Shown here: positions 9,645-18,207 of the stretch, one piece after another
How the letters are laid out: each line of letters opens with the position of its first letter
How positions within the stretch are numbered: position 1 is the stretch's first letter
NCBI GenBank assembly: GCA_036405135.1
Contig: DASWYF010000002.1
Location: 124,001-188,000 of the forward strand
DNA from: Verrucomicrobiia bacterium
GTDB lineage: Bacteria > Verrucomicrobiota > Verrucomicrobiia > Limisphaerales > JAEYXS01
Reading direction: 5' to 3'
DNA: 64,000 nt
The notes under the pieces: model-generated
What the model was told of the DNA's origin: nothing
Database searches by the model: none
The model's input: only the letters and a program-made list of their open reading frames with translations
Made by a program: the position numbers and the translations under genes

Positions 9645-10352
9645 TTATCCGCCCAGATACGCTTTCCGCACCTGATCATTCGCACGCAGTTTGGCTGAAT
9701 CGTCCTGCAAGATGATCGCTCCGCTCTCCAGCACGTAACCGCGCTGGGAGATTTCCAAGGCCCGGTTCGCATTCTGTTCCACCAAGAGAATCGTGATGCC
9801 TTGCTGGTGATTGATCTCCACAATCTTTTCGAAGATCGTTTTGACGAGCAGGGGAGCGATGCCGAGTGAGGGCTCGTCCAGCATGAGGAATTTGGGCTTG
9901 CTCATCAGTGCACGACCGATCGCGAGCATCTGCTGTTCACCGCCACTAAGCGTGCCTGCGAGCTGCTTCACCCGTTCTTTCAAACGCGGGAAGATGTTGA
10001 ACACGTAATCCATCTCCTGCGCGATCGCTGCTTTGTCGTTCCGCAGATACGCACCCATCTTCAGGTTTTCCAACACTGTGAGATTCGCGAACACCATGCG
10101 CCCTTCGGGGACTTGCGAAAGGCCCTGGCCGACGATCTTGTGCGCTGGCTGGTTGAAGATGGATTTGCCTTCGTAAGTGATGAAACCGCTCTGGGCTTTG
10201 ATGAGTCCGGAGATGGCACGCAACGTCGTGCTCTTGCCCGCGCCATTCGCGCCGATGAGTGTGACGATCTCGCCTTGGTTCACCGTCAAAGAGATGCCGC
10301 GCAGGGCGTTGATGGCCCCGTAGCTGACTTTCAGATCTTTGATCTCCAGCAT
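9645..10352 (-). CDS. livF: Branched-chain amino acid ABC transporter ATP-binding protein LivF
   Basis: 235-residue ABC ATPase. Walker A is GANGAGKST, the Q-loop region reads SQVPEGRMVFANLTVLENL, the signature is LSGGEQQMLAIGRAL and Walker B is FLMLDEPSLG, followed by the switch-His region. The SQVPEGR..F motif is characteristic of LivF. It energises uptake of Leu/Ile/Val or related substrates together with livG, livM, livH and the binding protein upstream. It is the last gene of the operon, 5 bp after livG. Confidence 0.95.
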   Translation of the reverse strand: MLEIKDLKVSYGAINALRGISLTVNQGEIVTLIGANGAGKSTTLRAISGLIKAQSGFITYEGKSIFNQPAHKIVGQGLSQVPEGRMVFANLTVLENLKMGAYLRNDKAAIAQEMDYVFNIFPRLKERVKQLAGTLSGGEQQMLAIGRALMSKPKFLMLDEPSLGIAPLLVKTIFEKIVEINHQQGITILLVEQNANRALEISQRGYVLESGAIILQDDSAKLRANDQVRKAYLGG

Positions 10353-10357
10353 GGCGG

Positions 10358-11134
10358 TCAGGCGGCGTGTTCCTCACCGAGATAAGCCTCGATGACTTTC
10401 GGGTGACGTTTGATCTCGGCAGGCGTGCCCTCGGCGATCTTCACGCCGTAGTCCAGCACCGTGATGCGCTCGCAGAGATTCATCACCAGCTGCATGTCAT
10501 GCTCGACCAGCAGGACGGCGATTTGGAAACGGTCTTTGATGGAGCGGATGAGTCCGGCGAGTTCCGCTTTCTCGGTGGGATTCATGCCTGCGGCGGGTTC
10601 ATCCAGCAAAAGGAGCTTCGGCTTCGTAGCGAGCGCGCGGACGATCTCCAGTCGTCGTTGATCGCCATAGGGAAGATTCTTGGCATCCTCATGGCGCAGG
10701 CGGCCTAGCTTGAAGATTTCAAGCAAGTCCATCACGCGGTCTTCCACTTCCTTTTCTGCCGCGCGATAGGCTTTGCCGCGCCAGAGCGCCTGACGGACGC
10801 CGTGCGTGCGATGCACCTGCATGGCCGTACGCACATTGTCGAAAACGCTCAAGCTTTGGAACAGACGGATGTTCTGGAACGTGCGAGCGATGCCGACTTT
10901 GGTCAGTTGATGCGGCTTGCGCTTGGCAGTGGGCTGACCATTGAAGGTGATGGCGCCTTCCGTGGGTTGATAGACGCCGGTGATGAGATTGAACGCGGTG
11001 GTTTTGCCTGCACCATTGGGGCCGATCAAGCCGACGAGGTCATGCTCGTTCACCTGAAAATCTAAACCGGACACGGCAGTGAGACCGCCAAAACGGATGG
11101 TCACTTTTTCCAGTTTCAGCAAGGGCTCGCTCAT
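10358..11134 (-). CDS. livG: Branched-chain amino acid ABC transporter ATP-binding protein LivG
   Basis: 258-residue ABC ATPase. Walker A is GPNGAGKTT and Walker B is LLLLDEPAAGMNPTE, a typical LivG sequence. The region between them carries the LivG mark GIARTFQNIRLF, followed by the signature-region NLPYGDQRRLEIVRAL. It overlaps the end of livM by 4 bp (ATGA), a sign of translational coupling, and precedes livF by 5 bp. It forms the heterodimeric motor with LivF. Confidence 0.95.
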   Translation of the reverse strand: MSEPLLKLEKVTIRFGGLTAVSGLDFQVNEHDLVGLIGPNGAGKTTAFNLITGVYQPTEGAITFNGQPTAKRKPHQLTKVGIARTFQNIRLFQSLSVFDNVRTAMQVHRTHGVRQALWRGKAYRAAEKEVEDRVMDLLEIFKLGRLRHEDAKNLPYGDQRRLEIVRALATKPKLLLLDEPAAGMNPTEKAELAGLIRSIKDRFQIAVLLVEHDMQLVMNLCERITVLDYGVKIAEGTPAEIKRHPKVIEAYLGEEHAA

Positions 11135-12060
11135 GTGTTCGCCCCCTTGTTGGAGCGCAGGGTGAAAAGGCCCTGTGGTCGCGCCATCATGATGATGATG
11201 ATGAGCAGCGAGTAGATGATCATGCGGTAGTCAGCCACCGCGCGAAGCATCTCCGGCAAAATGGTGAGGAGGATGGCGGCGATGATGACACCCACAGTGC
11301 GGCCCATGCCACCGAGGATGACCATCACGACAATCTCGAAGGACTTCATGAAATCGAAGCCAGTGGGATTGATGGTCTGCTTGTGATGAGCGTAGAGGGC
11401 TCCGGCCACACCGGCGAAGAACGCACCAACGACAAAGGCGGTTACCTTGTAACGCGTGGGGTTGATGCCCATGGCACTGGCGGCGATCTCGTCATCATGC
11501 ACGGCGATGAAGCCACGGCCATAGGTGGAATTGACCAAGGCGGCGATGGCGTAAGCGGCGATGGCGGCAGTGGACCACGCCCAAAAGAAATTGGTGTGAT
11601 TGGGGATGCCGCTCAAACCGCTGGCGGCACCCACGGCCTCCATGTTTTGAAAGACGACGCGGATGATCTCGCCGAAGCCCAAGGTCACGATGGCAAGGTA
11701 ATCACCGCGCAGTCGCAAGGTGGGCACACCGACTGCCAGACCGCAGAGTGCAGCAAGCAAACCACCCAAAATCAATCCGCCCAAGAGCAGGAAAGGGGCG
11801 GCGGATTCAGGCACGTGCTTGGTGCAAGCGATAGTGAACGATGCTGCCGTGTAACTGCCCACGGCCATGAAACCGGCATGGCCCAAGCTGAATTGGCCGG
11901 TGTGGCCCATGATGAGGTTCAGGCTGACGGCAAGGATGATGTTGATGCCGACATCGATGGCGATGCTCAGGTAATAGCTGTTAAACTGTTTGGAAAAGGC
12001 GGAGATAATCGCGATCAGGATGACCGCGATCACCAACCATCTTTTAGCACCGGGTATCAT
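11131..12060 (-). CDS. livM: Branched-chain amino acid ABC transporter permease LivM
   Basis: 309-residue inner-membrane permease with about eight to ten hydrophobic helices. The family motif MGHTGQFSLGHAGFMAVGSY occurs near residue 50 and the EAA-like cytoplasmic loop near residue 190 (GRGFIAVHDDEIAASAMGIN). It overlaps livH by one base (TGATG) and livG by four, so the three genes are translated as a coupled unit. Together with LivH it forms the channel of the transporter. Confidence 0.94.
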   Translation of the reverse strand: MIPGAKRWLVIAVILIAIISAFSKQFNSYYLSIAIDVGINIILAVSLNLIMGHTGQFSLGHAGFMAVGSYTAASFTIACTKHVPESAAPFLLLGGLILGGLLAALCGLAVGVPTLRLRGDYLAIVTLGFGEIIRVVFQNMEAVGAASGLSGIPNHTNFFWAWSTAAIAAYAIAALVNSTYGRGFIAVHDDEIAASAMGINPTRYKVTAFVVGAFFAGVAGALYAHHKQTINPTGFDFMKSFEIVVMVILGGMGRTVGVIIAAILLTILPEMLRAVADYRMIIYSLLIIIIMMARPQGLFTLRSNKGANT

Positions 12061-12971
12061 CAGACTTTTTCCGTTTGCTGTTTGCCGAGCAATCCTGACG
12101 GACGGAACATGAGAATCAAAATCAAGATGCCGAAGGCGATGGCATCACGATAGTTTGAGATGCCCTTCATGCCGCCCGCGAAAGTTTCTACCACGCCAAG
12201 CAATAGGCCGCCCAAGGCCGCGCCAGGGAGATTACCGATGCCGCCCAGCACAGCAGCGACGAATGCCTTAAGTCCGGTCTGCACGCCCATCAGGGGATCG
12301 ATGCTGGCGTAATTCATGGCGAACAAAATGCCGGCGGCTGCGGCCAAGGCGGAACCCAGGCCGAAGGTGAACGAGATGACATGGTTCACATTCACGCCCA
12401 TGAGCGCGGCGGCTTGCGGATTGAAGGCCACAGCGCGCATGGCGGTGCCGATCTTGGTGCGTTGCACGATGAAGGTGAGGGCGATCATCAGCAGGATGGT
12501 CGTCACCAATACGATGACTTGGGCACTGCCGATCACCAATCCGCCAAGCTCCCAAGTGGTGTTGGGGATGAGTTCGGGAAATACGCGGGGAGAGGCACCG
12601 AAGACTTTTTTGTGCTGACAGGTGTACTCGATGAAGAGGGAGACACCGATGGCGGTGATCAGCACAGTCAGCTTGGGACGTTTGCGAAGTGGACGGTAAG
12701 CCAGAAACTCGATCACCACGCCGAGCAACGCGCAGATGAGCATGGCCAGCATCAAAACGACGATGCCGCCCAGATAGCTTTGGGGCGGGATGACTTTGGC
12801 TACGGGTTCCGCCAGGAAATATCCCGCGAAAGCGCCGAGCATGAAGACATCACCATGGGCGAAGTTGATGAAACGCAGCACCCCATAGACCATCGTGTAG
12901 CCGAGCGCGATAAGGGCATAGATGCTGCCCAAAGCCAAGCCATTGATCAGTTGTTGGAGTTGGTCGGTCAT
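12060..12971 (-). CDS. livH: Branched-chain amino acid ABC transporter permease LivH
   Basis: 303-residue permease. The opening QLINGLALGSIYALIALGYT and RFINFAHGDVFMLGAF are diagnostic for LivH. The coupling loop around residue 180 reads IGTAMRAVAFNPQAAALMGV. It is the first gene of the tightly packed livHMGF block, with the substrate-binding protein gene 160 bp upstream on the same strand. The gap holds a REP-like palindrome that could act on the mRNA between binding protein and permeases. Confidence 0.94.
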   Translation of the reverse strand: MTDQLQQLINGLALGSIYALIALGYTMVYGVLRFINFAHGDVFMLGAFAGYFLAEPVAKVIPPQSYLGGIVVLMLAMLICALLGVVIEFLAYRPLRKRPKLTVLITAIGVSLFIEYTCQHKKVFGASPRVFPELIPNTTWELGGLVIGSAQVIVLVTTILLMIALTFIVQRTKIGTAMRAVAFNPQAAALMGVNVNHVISFTFGLGSALAAAAGILFAMNYASIDPLMGVQTGLKAFVAAVLGGIGNLPGAALGGLLLGVVETFAGGMKGISNYRDAIAFGILILILMFRPSGLLGKQQTEKV

Positions 12972-13035
12972 CCGTTAGTGCCTGTCTTGAACTTGTTGGG
13001 GAGCAAACCAGCAAAGACGGGCACCCCTCACCCCG

Positions 13036-13062
13036 ACCCTCTCCCCTCCGAGGGGAGAGGGT
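13036..13062. repeat. REP-like palindrome between binding-protein gene and livH
   Basis: Perfect 12-bp arms ACCCTCTCCCCT/AGGGGAGAGGGT around a CCG loop, preceded by CACCCCTCACCCCG. A related palindrome with the same CTCACCCCGGCCCTCTCC context lies at 48638-48662, so this is a dispersed family and not only a local hairpin. In the mRNA it may stabilise the upstream binding-protein transcript. Confidence 0.8.
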
Positions 13063-13134
13063 GATGAAATTTTCGGCGTTCTTTGCAGGAAGTCCATCCA
13101 ATGCGCAGCGGTAAAGGCCACAGTTACGGCGGGT

Positions 13135-14355
13135 TTACGGCTTGATGGATTCGAGGAACTTGTAGCCGCCGTTCTTGATCTGGAGGATGACGGCGGATTT
13201 ATCGGCATCACGCTGCTGGTTGATAGTGATGACGCCGGTGACCAGGGTAAGGTCTTTCGTGGCGGCGAGCGCATCGCGCAGTTTGGCGCTATCGGTGCCG
13301 CCAGCGCGCTTGATGCCATCAGCCAGCATCAGCATGGAATCGTAACCGTTCGCGGCGAGGGCATCCGGGATTTTGCCATTGAAACGTTTCTTGTAGTTCT
13401 CGAGGAATTTCTTGCTGATCTCGGTGCCGACTTCTGGGTGATAATGCGTGGAGAAGTAATGGCCTTCCACGGAGTCCTTGCCAATCTCAGTGAGTTTCTC
13501 TGATTCCCAGCCGTCGCCGCCGAGGAGGGGAACATTGAGGCCGAGTTGCTTGGCTTGGATGCAGATGAGGGCGACATCCGTGTAGTAACCGGGGACGAAC
13601 ACGGCATCCGGTGAGCCGCCGCGAATAGTGGTGAGCTGGGCTTTGAAATCTTTGTCGCCACCGTTGTAGTCCAGTTCCGAGGAGATGGTGCCGCCATTGG
13701 CGAGATACTTTTCCTTGAAGAACTTCGCGAGGCCTTTGCTGTAATCGCTCTTGGCATCCGTGAAGATGGCGACCTTCTTGGCCTTCAGTGTGGAGGTGGC
13801 GAAGTTCGCCATGACGGTGCCTTGGAAGGGGTCGATGAAGCAGACACGGAAGACATAATCACCGCTCTCCGTCACCTTCGGATTGGTGGAGGAGGGGGAG
13901 ATCATGGGGATTTTGTTCTTCTGGCAGATCGGCGCAGCTTCCATGGAGCGGCTGGAGGCGACCTCACCGAGGACTGCGATGACGCTATCACGGGCGATCA
14001 GCTTGTTCACCACCGTGGCGGATTCGCCTGGTTTGGATTGGGTGTCTTCCGTGATGAGTTTCACCTGTTTGCCCAAGATGCCACCGGCGGCATTGATCTC
14101 TTCCACGGCGAGCAAGGTGCCTTCATGAGAAGAGATGCCAAAGGTCGCTTCCTTGCCGGTGAGTGAGGCGAATTCGCCTACTTTGATCTCCCCGCCGCTG
14201 TTGCTTCCGCTGGAGGAAGAGCCTGTACCTCCGCCCGCGCCACTACCTCCTCCGGTTCCTTGACCGCAGCCGACGAGGAGTGCGGCCAGGAGACAGAAGA
14301 GACTGTTCGCGTAAATCAGACGTGCCAGTTTCATAGCGGTTTTAGTTTCAGGCAT
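13135..14355 (-). CDS. ABC transporter substrate-binding lipoprotein (LivK/amino-acid type)
   Basis: 406 residues from the ATG at 14355, which has GAGA nearby upstream. A TTG at 14382 and an ATG at 14334 are alternatives. The signal ends in the lipobox LLVGCGQG, so it is a lipid-anchored binding protein, with a Gly/Ser-rich linker after the Cys. The mature part matches Peripla_BP_6: IKVGEFASLTGKEATFG, LAVEEINAAGGILGKQVKL and VIAVLGEVASSRSMEAAPIC. It delivers branched-chain amino acids or a related ligand to LivHMGF, encoded just downstream. Ligand specificity is unproven. Confidence 0.92.
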   Translation of the reverse strand: MPETKTAMKLARLIYANSLFCLLAALLVGCGQGTGGGSGAGGGTGSSSSGSNSGGEIKVGEFASLTGKEATFGISSHEGTLLAVEEINAAGGILGKQVKLITEDTQSKPGESATVVNKLIARDSVIAVLGEVASSRSMEAAPICQKNKIPMISPSSTNPKVTESGDYVFRVCFIDPFQGTVMANFATSTLKAKKVAIFTDAKSDYSKGLAKFFKEKYLANGGTISSELDYNGGDKDFKAQLTTIRGGSPDAVFVPGYYTDVALICIQAKQLGLNVPLLGGDGWESEKLTEIGKDSVEGHYFSTHYHPEVGTEISKKFLENYKKRFNGKIPDALAANGYDSMLMLADGIKRAGGTDSAKLRDALAATKDLTLVTGVITINQQRDADKSAVILQIKNGGYKFLESIKP

Positions 14356-14534
14356 TTGCGATTCTCGGTTGAAAGTGTCCAATCCTTCCGAAAGTAGGGA
14401 AATGCCTTTCCGCTTTCAACCCTTCAAAACGGAAGATTCATAGAATGACGGGTTGCCGCCGTTTCGTGAATTTCCTGAATGAAGGATATTCATCGAGAGG
14501 GGCAGACGGAGATTTGACCCGGCGGGAAGTCTGA

Positions 14535-14550
14535 CTTACCGTGCGGTAAG
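14535..14550. promoter_or_regulatory. Palindromic operator candidate for the TetR regulator
   Basis: Perfect inverted repeat CTTACCG-TG-CGGTAAG, ending 7 bp before the tetR ATG. The TTACCG..CGGTAA form is common among TetR-family operators. A possible -35 (TTGACC, 14514-14519) lies 15 bp upstream, so the palindrome would cover the -10 region. Autorepression is the simple inference. Confidence 0.72.
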
Positions 14551-14557
14551 ATTTCCC

Positions 14558-15154
14558 ATGGAACATTCGGATTTGGAAACACGTGACCGGATCGTTGCTT
14601 CGGCTTTGTCGCTCTTTGCGCGACGAGGCTATGCGGCCACATCGATTCAAGACATCGTCTCAGCGGCCGATGTCACCAAGCCGGCACTCTACTATTACTT
14701 CGAGAGCAAGGCTGCGTTATTCCAAGCCATCGTGGATCGTGCTTATGAAGAGCGCTTTCAATTGATGCAAGATGCGGTGGCCAAAACGGGAGATATTCGC
14801 AGCCAGCTTATCGAAATTGTGGGAGGAAGATTCGAGTATCTTCAGAAAAATCGCGACCTGATGCGAGTTGCTTATGCTACGGCATTTGCTGCGGAAGAAG
14901 AACTGCCCAAGGACACGCGGCGTATGGAGAAGTCGGGGCGAAACTTTGAGTTCATCCATGGGCTCATTGTCGAGGCGCAGAAACGGGGAGAGTTGGCTAA
15001 AAACTACGACAGTCATGAACTGGCTTTTGCCGTCCATGGCCAGATGAATATCTACATCATGAACGACCTGCTGTATCCAGAGTGCCGTTTATGTCGGCCT
15101 ACGGCAGAACGTATCGTGGACCTTTTTTTGAAGGGGGCTGCCTCTTCGAAGTGA
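14558..15154 (+). CDS. TetR/AcrR-family transcriptional regulator
   Basis: 198-residue one-component repressor. The N-terminal helix-turn-helix is clear: RDRIVASALSLFARRGYAAT, then IQDIVSAADVTKPALYYYF and ESKAALFQAIVD. The remaining 130 residues form the variable helical ligand-binding and dimerisation domain and give no hint of the ligand. A perfect palindrome immediately upstream suggests that it controls itself. The divergent neighbour is the liv binding-protein gene, about 200 bp away, which is a possible but unproven second target. Confidence 0.93.
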   Translation: MEHSDLETRDRIVASALSLFARRGYAATSIQDIVSAADVTKPALYYYFESKAALFQAIVDRAYEERFQLMQDAVAKTGDIRSQLIEIVGGRFEYLQKNRDLMRVAYATAFAAEEELPKDTRRMEKSGRNFEFIHGLIVEAQKRGELAKNYDSHELAFAVHGQMNIYIMNDLLYPECRLCRPTAERIVDLFLKGAASSK

Positions 15155-15174
15155 AATCCGCCAGAGTGGGTTGC

Positions 15175-16575
15175 TCAGCGATCGCGATTCATCGAGCGGG
15201 AAATCACACTCCCATGCGCAGGTTGATTGCGTTTCGTAAGGAAGAAAACGGCTATGATGGCTGCTGCGAGGCAAAGCAACCCTAAGCCGATTTTTACCCA
15301 GTCACGCTCAGGTGGCACGACCACCGCAGTTTGTGCGAATTGAGTTGCGGTATCGACTGTCTTGGAGGCGGCCGTAGTAGCTGGAGTTTTGTTTGCTGGT
15401 TCAGGTGGCGGAGCAGTGACCGGCACAGTGGCAGGGGCCGATTTGCTCGTTACAGGCTCTTTCACTTCGGCGGCAGGTTTTGTTTCAGGCTTCGCCAGTT
15501 CCACTTTAATCGGAACGATGTCCGATGGCTTCACTGCTTCGGTCGAAGCGGAAGGAGTGATCGTAACAACAGGCTCTGCGATTGTTGCTTTTGGGGCAGA
15601 GGACTGGATGGTGGCTGGTTTGGAATCCGTACTTGGAACAGGTAAACCTACGGGTACGAAGGGTTTGGCAGCGCTTTCTGATGAGGCCAGAGTCATCCTG
15701 GTTTCGGAGGTAATCTCAGCTTTTGGAGAAGGCGGAGCGATGGGGGCAGTCTGCGGCTTAACCTCCAAAGGTGGTGCGGGAGTGACTGCGGGCTTGGGTG
15801 TGACAGGTGCATTCGTGCTGGCTGGCTTGAGCGGACCTTTCACGATGATGGGTGCTGGAGCTGGTTTCTTCGGCGCAGGGGCAGGTGGTGGTTCTGGCTT
15901 GGTCTCCAGTTCCACAGGCTTGGTGGCTTTGGCCGCGATATTGGTGGCAGGCGTCTCTTTCTTGTCAGACTTGCGGGTAAAGAGGGGAATGCTCAACGTG
16001 CTGCCGGCTGCATCTACTGCCCAGGCGGTCATCTTCCGGTCTTGCACGATGAACGAGGTGATAAATGGCCGCTCGTTTTTGCTCATGTCTTTATAGAACT
16101 GACGATAGAGCGCTGTGATCTGGAGATCGTATGGTGTGCCGAACATGACGCCGCTGCCATCATGGATGATGAGCACGGTGAGTTCATCCGATTGCAATGC
16201 GACTTGCTTGATGCGTTTGATGGCCTCCTCCAACTTGGCTTTGCTTTGGTATTTGACCCGTCGCAATTGACCATCAATTGACTGTGCTTGGCTGCCAGCT
16301 TTGTCTTTCTGCCAGGTGGTTGGTTCAATGAAATTAACATCCACGTTATCACTGAAGGTCCACACTCCATAGAGATCGCCATCGCGCATACGGCCATAGA
16401 TGCCGTCTTTCACGAGATCATGGACAATGGTGGGTGTGATTTCATCCAAACGTCGCATGTTGCTGGAAGAATCGATCAAGATAAGGAACTGATAGGCAGG
16501 CGGCTTGCTTTGACCCTGCACTGCGAGGGAAAGGCAGAACAGCAAAGCAAACAAGGCTGTGCGAAAATGTTTCAT
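15175..16575 (-). CDS. von Willebrand factor A-like protein with Pro/Ala-rich linker and C-terminal membrane helix
   Basis: 466 residues. A signal peptide (ALFALLFCLSLAVQGQS) leads into a vWA-like domain of about 170 residues. It has a MIDAS-like LILIDSSSNMRRLDE, VWTFSDNVDVNFI and TVLIIHDGSGVMF. About 200 residues of Pro/Ala/Lys/Thr-rich low-complexity sequence follow. A single transmembrane helix (IGLGLLCLAAAIIAVFFLT) and a short basic tail end the protein. This predicts a large extracytoplasmic, probably metal-binding adhesion or scaffold domain held near the membrane by a flexible linker. It is translationally coupled (ATGA) to the NYN-domain gene upstream. The role is unknown. Confidence 0.78.
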   Translation of the reverse strand: MKHFRTALFALLFCLSLAVQGQSKPPAYQFLILIDSSSNMRRLDEITPTIVHDLVKDGIYGRMRDGDLYGVWTFSDNVDVNFIEPTTWQKDKAGSQAQSIDGQLRRVKYQSKAKLEEAIKRIKQVALQSDELTVLIIHDGSGVMFGTPYDLQITALYRQFYKDMSKNERPFITSFIVQDRKMTAWAVDAAGSTLSIPLFTRKSDKKETPATNIAAKATKPVELETKPEPPPAPAPKKPAPAPIIVKGPLKPASTNAPVTPKPAVTPAPPLEVKPQTAPIAPPSPKAEITSETRMTLASSESAAKPFVPVGLPVPSTDSKPATIQSSAPKATIAEPVVTITPSASTEAVKPSDIVPIKVELAKPETKPAAEVKEPVTSKSAPATVPVTAPPPEPANKTPATTAASKTVDTATQFAQTAVVVPPERDWVKIGLGLLCLAAAIIAVFFLTKRNQPAHGSVISRSMNRDR

Positions 16576-17045
16576 CGGCCAGAGTTTTTATAACGGTTCA
16601 ATTCCCGGCGGTTGTAGCTTTCCACATCCGCTTCCAGATCGTTCAGCGCTGAGTGAATCATGTTGATGAAGTTGGCGCAACTCGCCGGAGTGGCTCCGCA
16701 ATTCAGCACGGTATCCCGTTCCGCGTAGTCATCTGTCACCACCATCGCTTCACCATACGGTTTCATGCGATAGGCAGCGCGTTCGATCAGGTCATCCGCA
16801 GTATTGCCCGGACCGGAATAGAGGACTTCCATCTCCGGCGTGGATTGGGCCTTGGGCGTGCCGGAAGGAGCACCGGAACCGTCAAAGATGACGGTGATGG
16901 GGGTGCCGATGGCATCGCGATAGCGCGTGAGCACGTGGATAAGTTCATCCCGTGCGGCCGCTGAATGGCGGGCCTTGCCGGGAGCAAGCTCCGGCCAGTT
17001 ATGCAACAGGCTGTAGCCATCTACGAGTATGCGAACCAAAGCCAT
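16572..17045 (-). CDS. NYN-domain (YacP-like) putative endoribonuclease
   Basis: 157 residues from the ATG at 17045; a GTG three codons upstream is possible. The PIN-like NYN fold of the YacP/Rae1 family is shown by ILVDGYSLLH at the start and TVIFDGSG near residue 55. Acidic EVLYSGPGNTADDLIERAA and VVTDDYAERD follow, supplying the conserved Asp residues of the active site. YacP-type proteins cleave RNA, in Bacillus on the ribosome. The stop overlaps the ATG of the vWA gene by four bases, so the two are co-translated although the functional link is unclear. Confidence 0.85.
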   Translation of the reverse strand: MALVRILVDGYSLLHNWPELAPGKARHSAAARDELIHVLTRYRDAIGTPITVIFDGSGAPSGTPKAQSTPEMEVLYSGPGNTADDLIERAAYRMKPYGEAMVVTDDYAERDTVLNCGATPASCANFINMIHSALNDLEADVESYNRRELNRYKNSGR

Positions 17046-17120
17046 TGGCGGCACGTTAACAGCAAGGGGAGGGGATGAAAAAGCTCCAAATCCGGGCTTG
17101 AATAATCTGGGTTACGCGCA

Positions 17121-18179
17121 ATGACTATCCGTCGCATGAAAACGAAAGCACCGGTGCCGGTGACGATTTTGACGGGCTTCCTCGGAGCGGGGAAGACCAC
17201 GTTGCTGAATTACATCCTGACCCAGCCGCATGGTTACAAGGTGGCGGTGATCGTGAACGAGTTTAGCGAGGTGAATGTGGACAGCCGCCTGCTGGTGAAT
17301 GCGGATGAAGAGGTGGTGGATCTGAACAACGGCTGCCTGTGCTGCCGAGTGCGTGGTGATCTCGTGAAGAGCATGGCCATGCTGGTGAACCACAACAAGA
17401 AGTTCGACTATGTTCTTGTTGAGACGACGGGCTTGGCTGATCCGAGCCCGGTGGCGCATACCTTCTTTGTGCCCGAACTAGCGGACAAGGTGCGATTGGA
17501 TGGCATCGTGACGGTGGTGGATGCACGGCACTTTGAGAAAGAATTGAAACAGGCTCCGGAGACGCGTCAGCAGATCGCCTTTGCGGATGTCATTCTCCTG
17601 AACAAGACGGATCTGGTGAGCGCAGAGGATGCGAACCATGTGGCGCACACGCTGCATCATATGAATCACCTGGCGAAAATCTATCGCACCGAACGTTCAC
17701 AGATTGATCTGAAGAAGATACTCGATCTCAAGGCGCGTGACCTGAGCAGTGCCAAGGATGTGCATTTCGAAGAACACGAGCATCATGATGATTGCGACCA
17801 TTGCGATCATGACCATGACCACGGGCATGGACACGATCACGACCATGATCATGGTAACGGACATGCACATCATGACAATGATGTCCGTTCCTTCTTCGTG
17901 AAGGAGAAGCGGGCTTTGGATCAGGTGAAAACGGAGAAGTGGTTGAGCGAGATGTTGAGCGGGCCGGAAGCGGAGAATTTGTATCGTAGCAAGGGCTTCA
18001 TGTATCTGAAAGGGCAGGCCAAGCGCGTGCTCTACCACAGTGTGCAGATGATGTATGAGGCCAAGCCGGACCGTTTCTGGGAGCCGAATGAGGTCAAGGA
18101 AACGCAACTGGTCTTCATCGGCAAAAACTTGGATGAAGCGAAGATACGTCGGGATATTGAGGCGTGCGTGGCAGTGTAG
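17121..18179 (+). CDS. COG0523 (CobW/ZNG1-like) metallochaperone GTPase with His-rich segment
   Basis: 352-residue G3E-family P-loop GTPase. The Walker A is GFLGAGKT (residues 19-26), the invariant metal site GCLCC gives C72, C74 and C75, and the guanine-specificity motif is LNKTDLV. A His/Asp-rich stretch around residues 215-253 (HDHDHGHGHDHDHDHG and neighbours) is a zinc or nickel store typical of zinc-insertase members. The C-terminal CobW_C domain includes MYLKGQAKRVLYHSVQ and WEPNEVKETQLVFIG. It is probably a zinc-transferring GTPase and not a cobalamin-synthesis enzyme. An ATG five codons downstream could be the real start. An FmdB zinc-ribbon gene follows by 28 bp. Confidence 0.93.
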   Translation: MTIRRMKTKAPVPVTILTGFLGAGKTTLLNYILTQPHGYKVAVIVNEFSEVNVDSRLLVNADEEVVDLNNGCLCCRVRGDLVKSMAMLVNHNKKFDYVLVETTGLADPSPVAHTFFVPELADKVRLDGIVTVVDARHFEKELKQAPETRQQIAFADVILLNKTDLVSAEDANHVAHTLHHMNHLAKIYRTERSQIDLKKILDLKARDLSSAKDVHFEEHEHHDDCDHCDHDHDHGHGHDHDHDHGNGHAHHDNDVRSFFVKEKRALDQVKTEKWLSEMLSGPEAENLYRSKGFMYLKGQAKRVLYHSVQMMYEAKPDRFWEPNEVKETQLVFIGKNLDEAKIRRDIEACVAV

Positions 18180-18207
18180 TATATTGAATCCGGATTGAGG
18201 AACGTTT

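Noticed and set aside
11383-13064. Plus-strand frames opposite livM and livH
   Set aside because: Gly/Asp/His-rich antisense translations typical of shadows of hydrophobic permease genes.
17121-18179. Annotation as a cobalamin-biosynthesis protein CobW
   Set aside because: No cob genes are adjacent, and the His-rich segment with a neighbouring zinc-ribbon gene favours a zinc metallochaperone of the wider COG0523 family.
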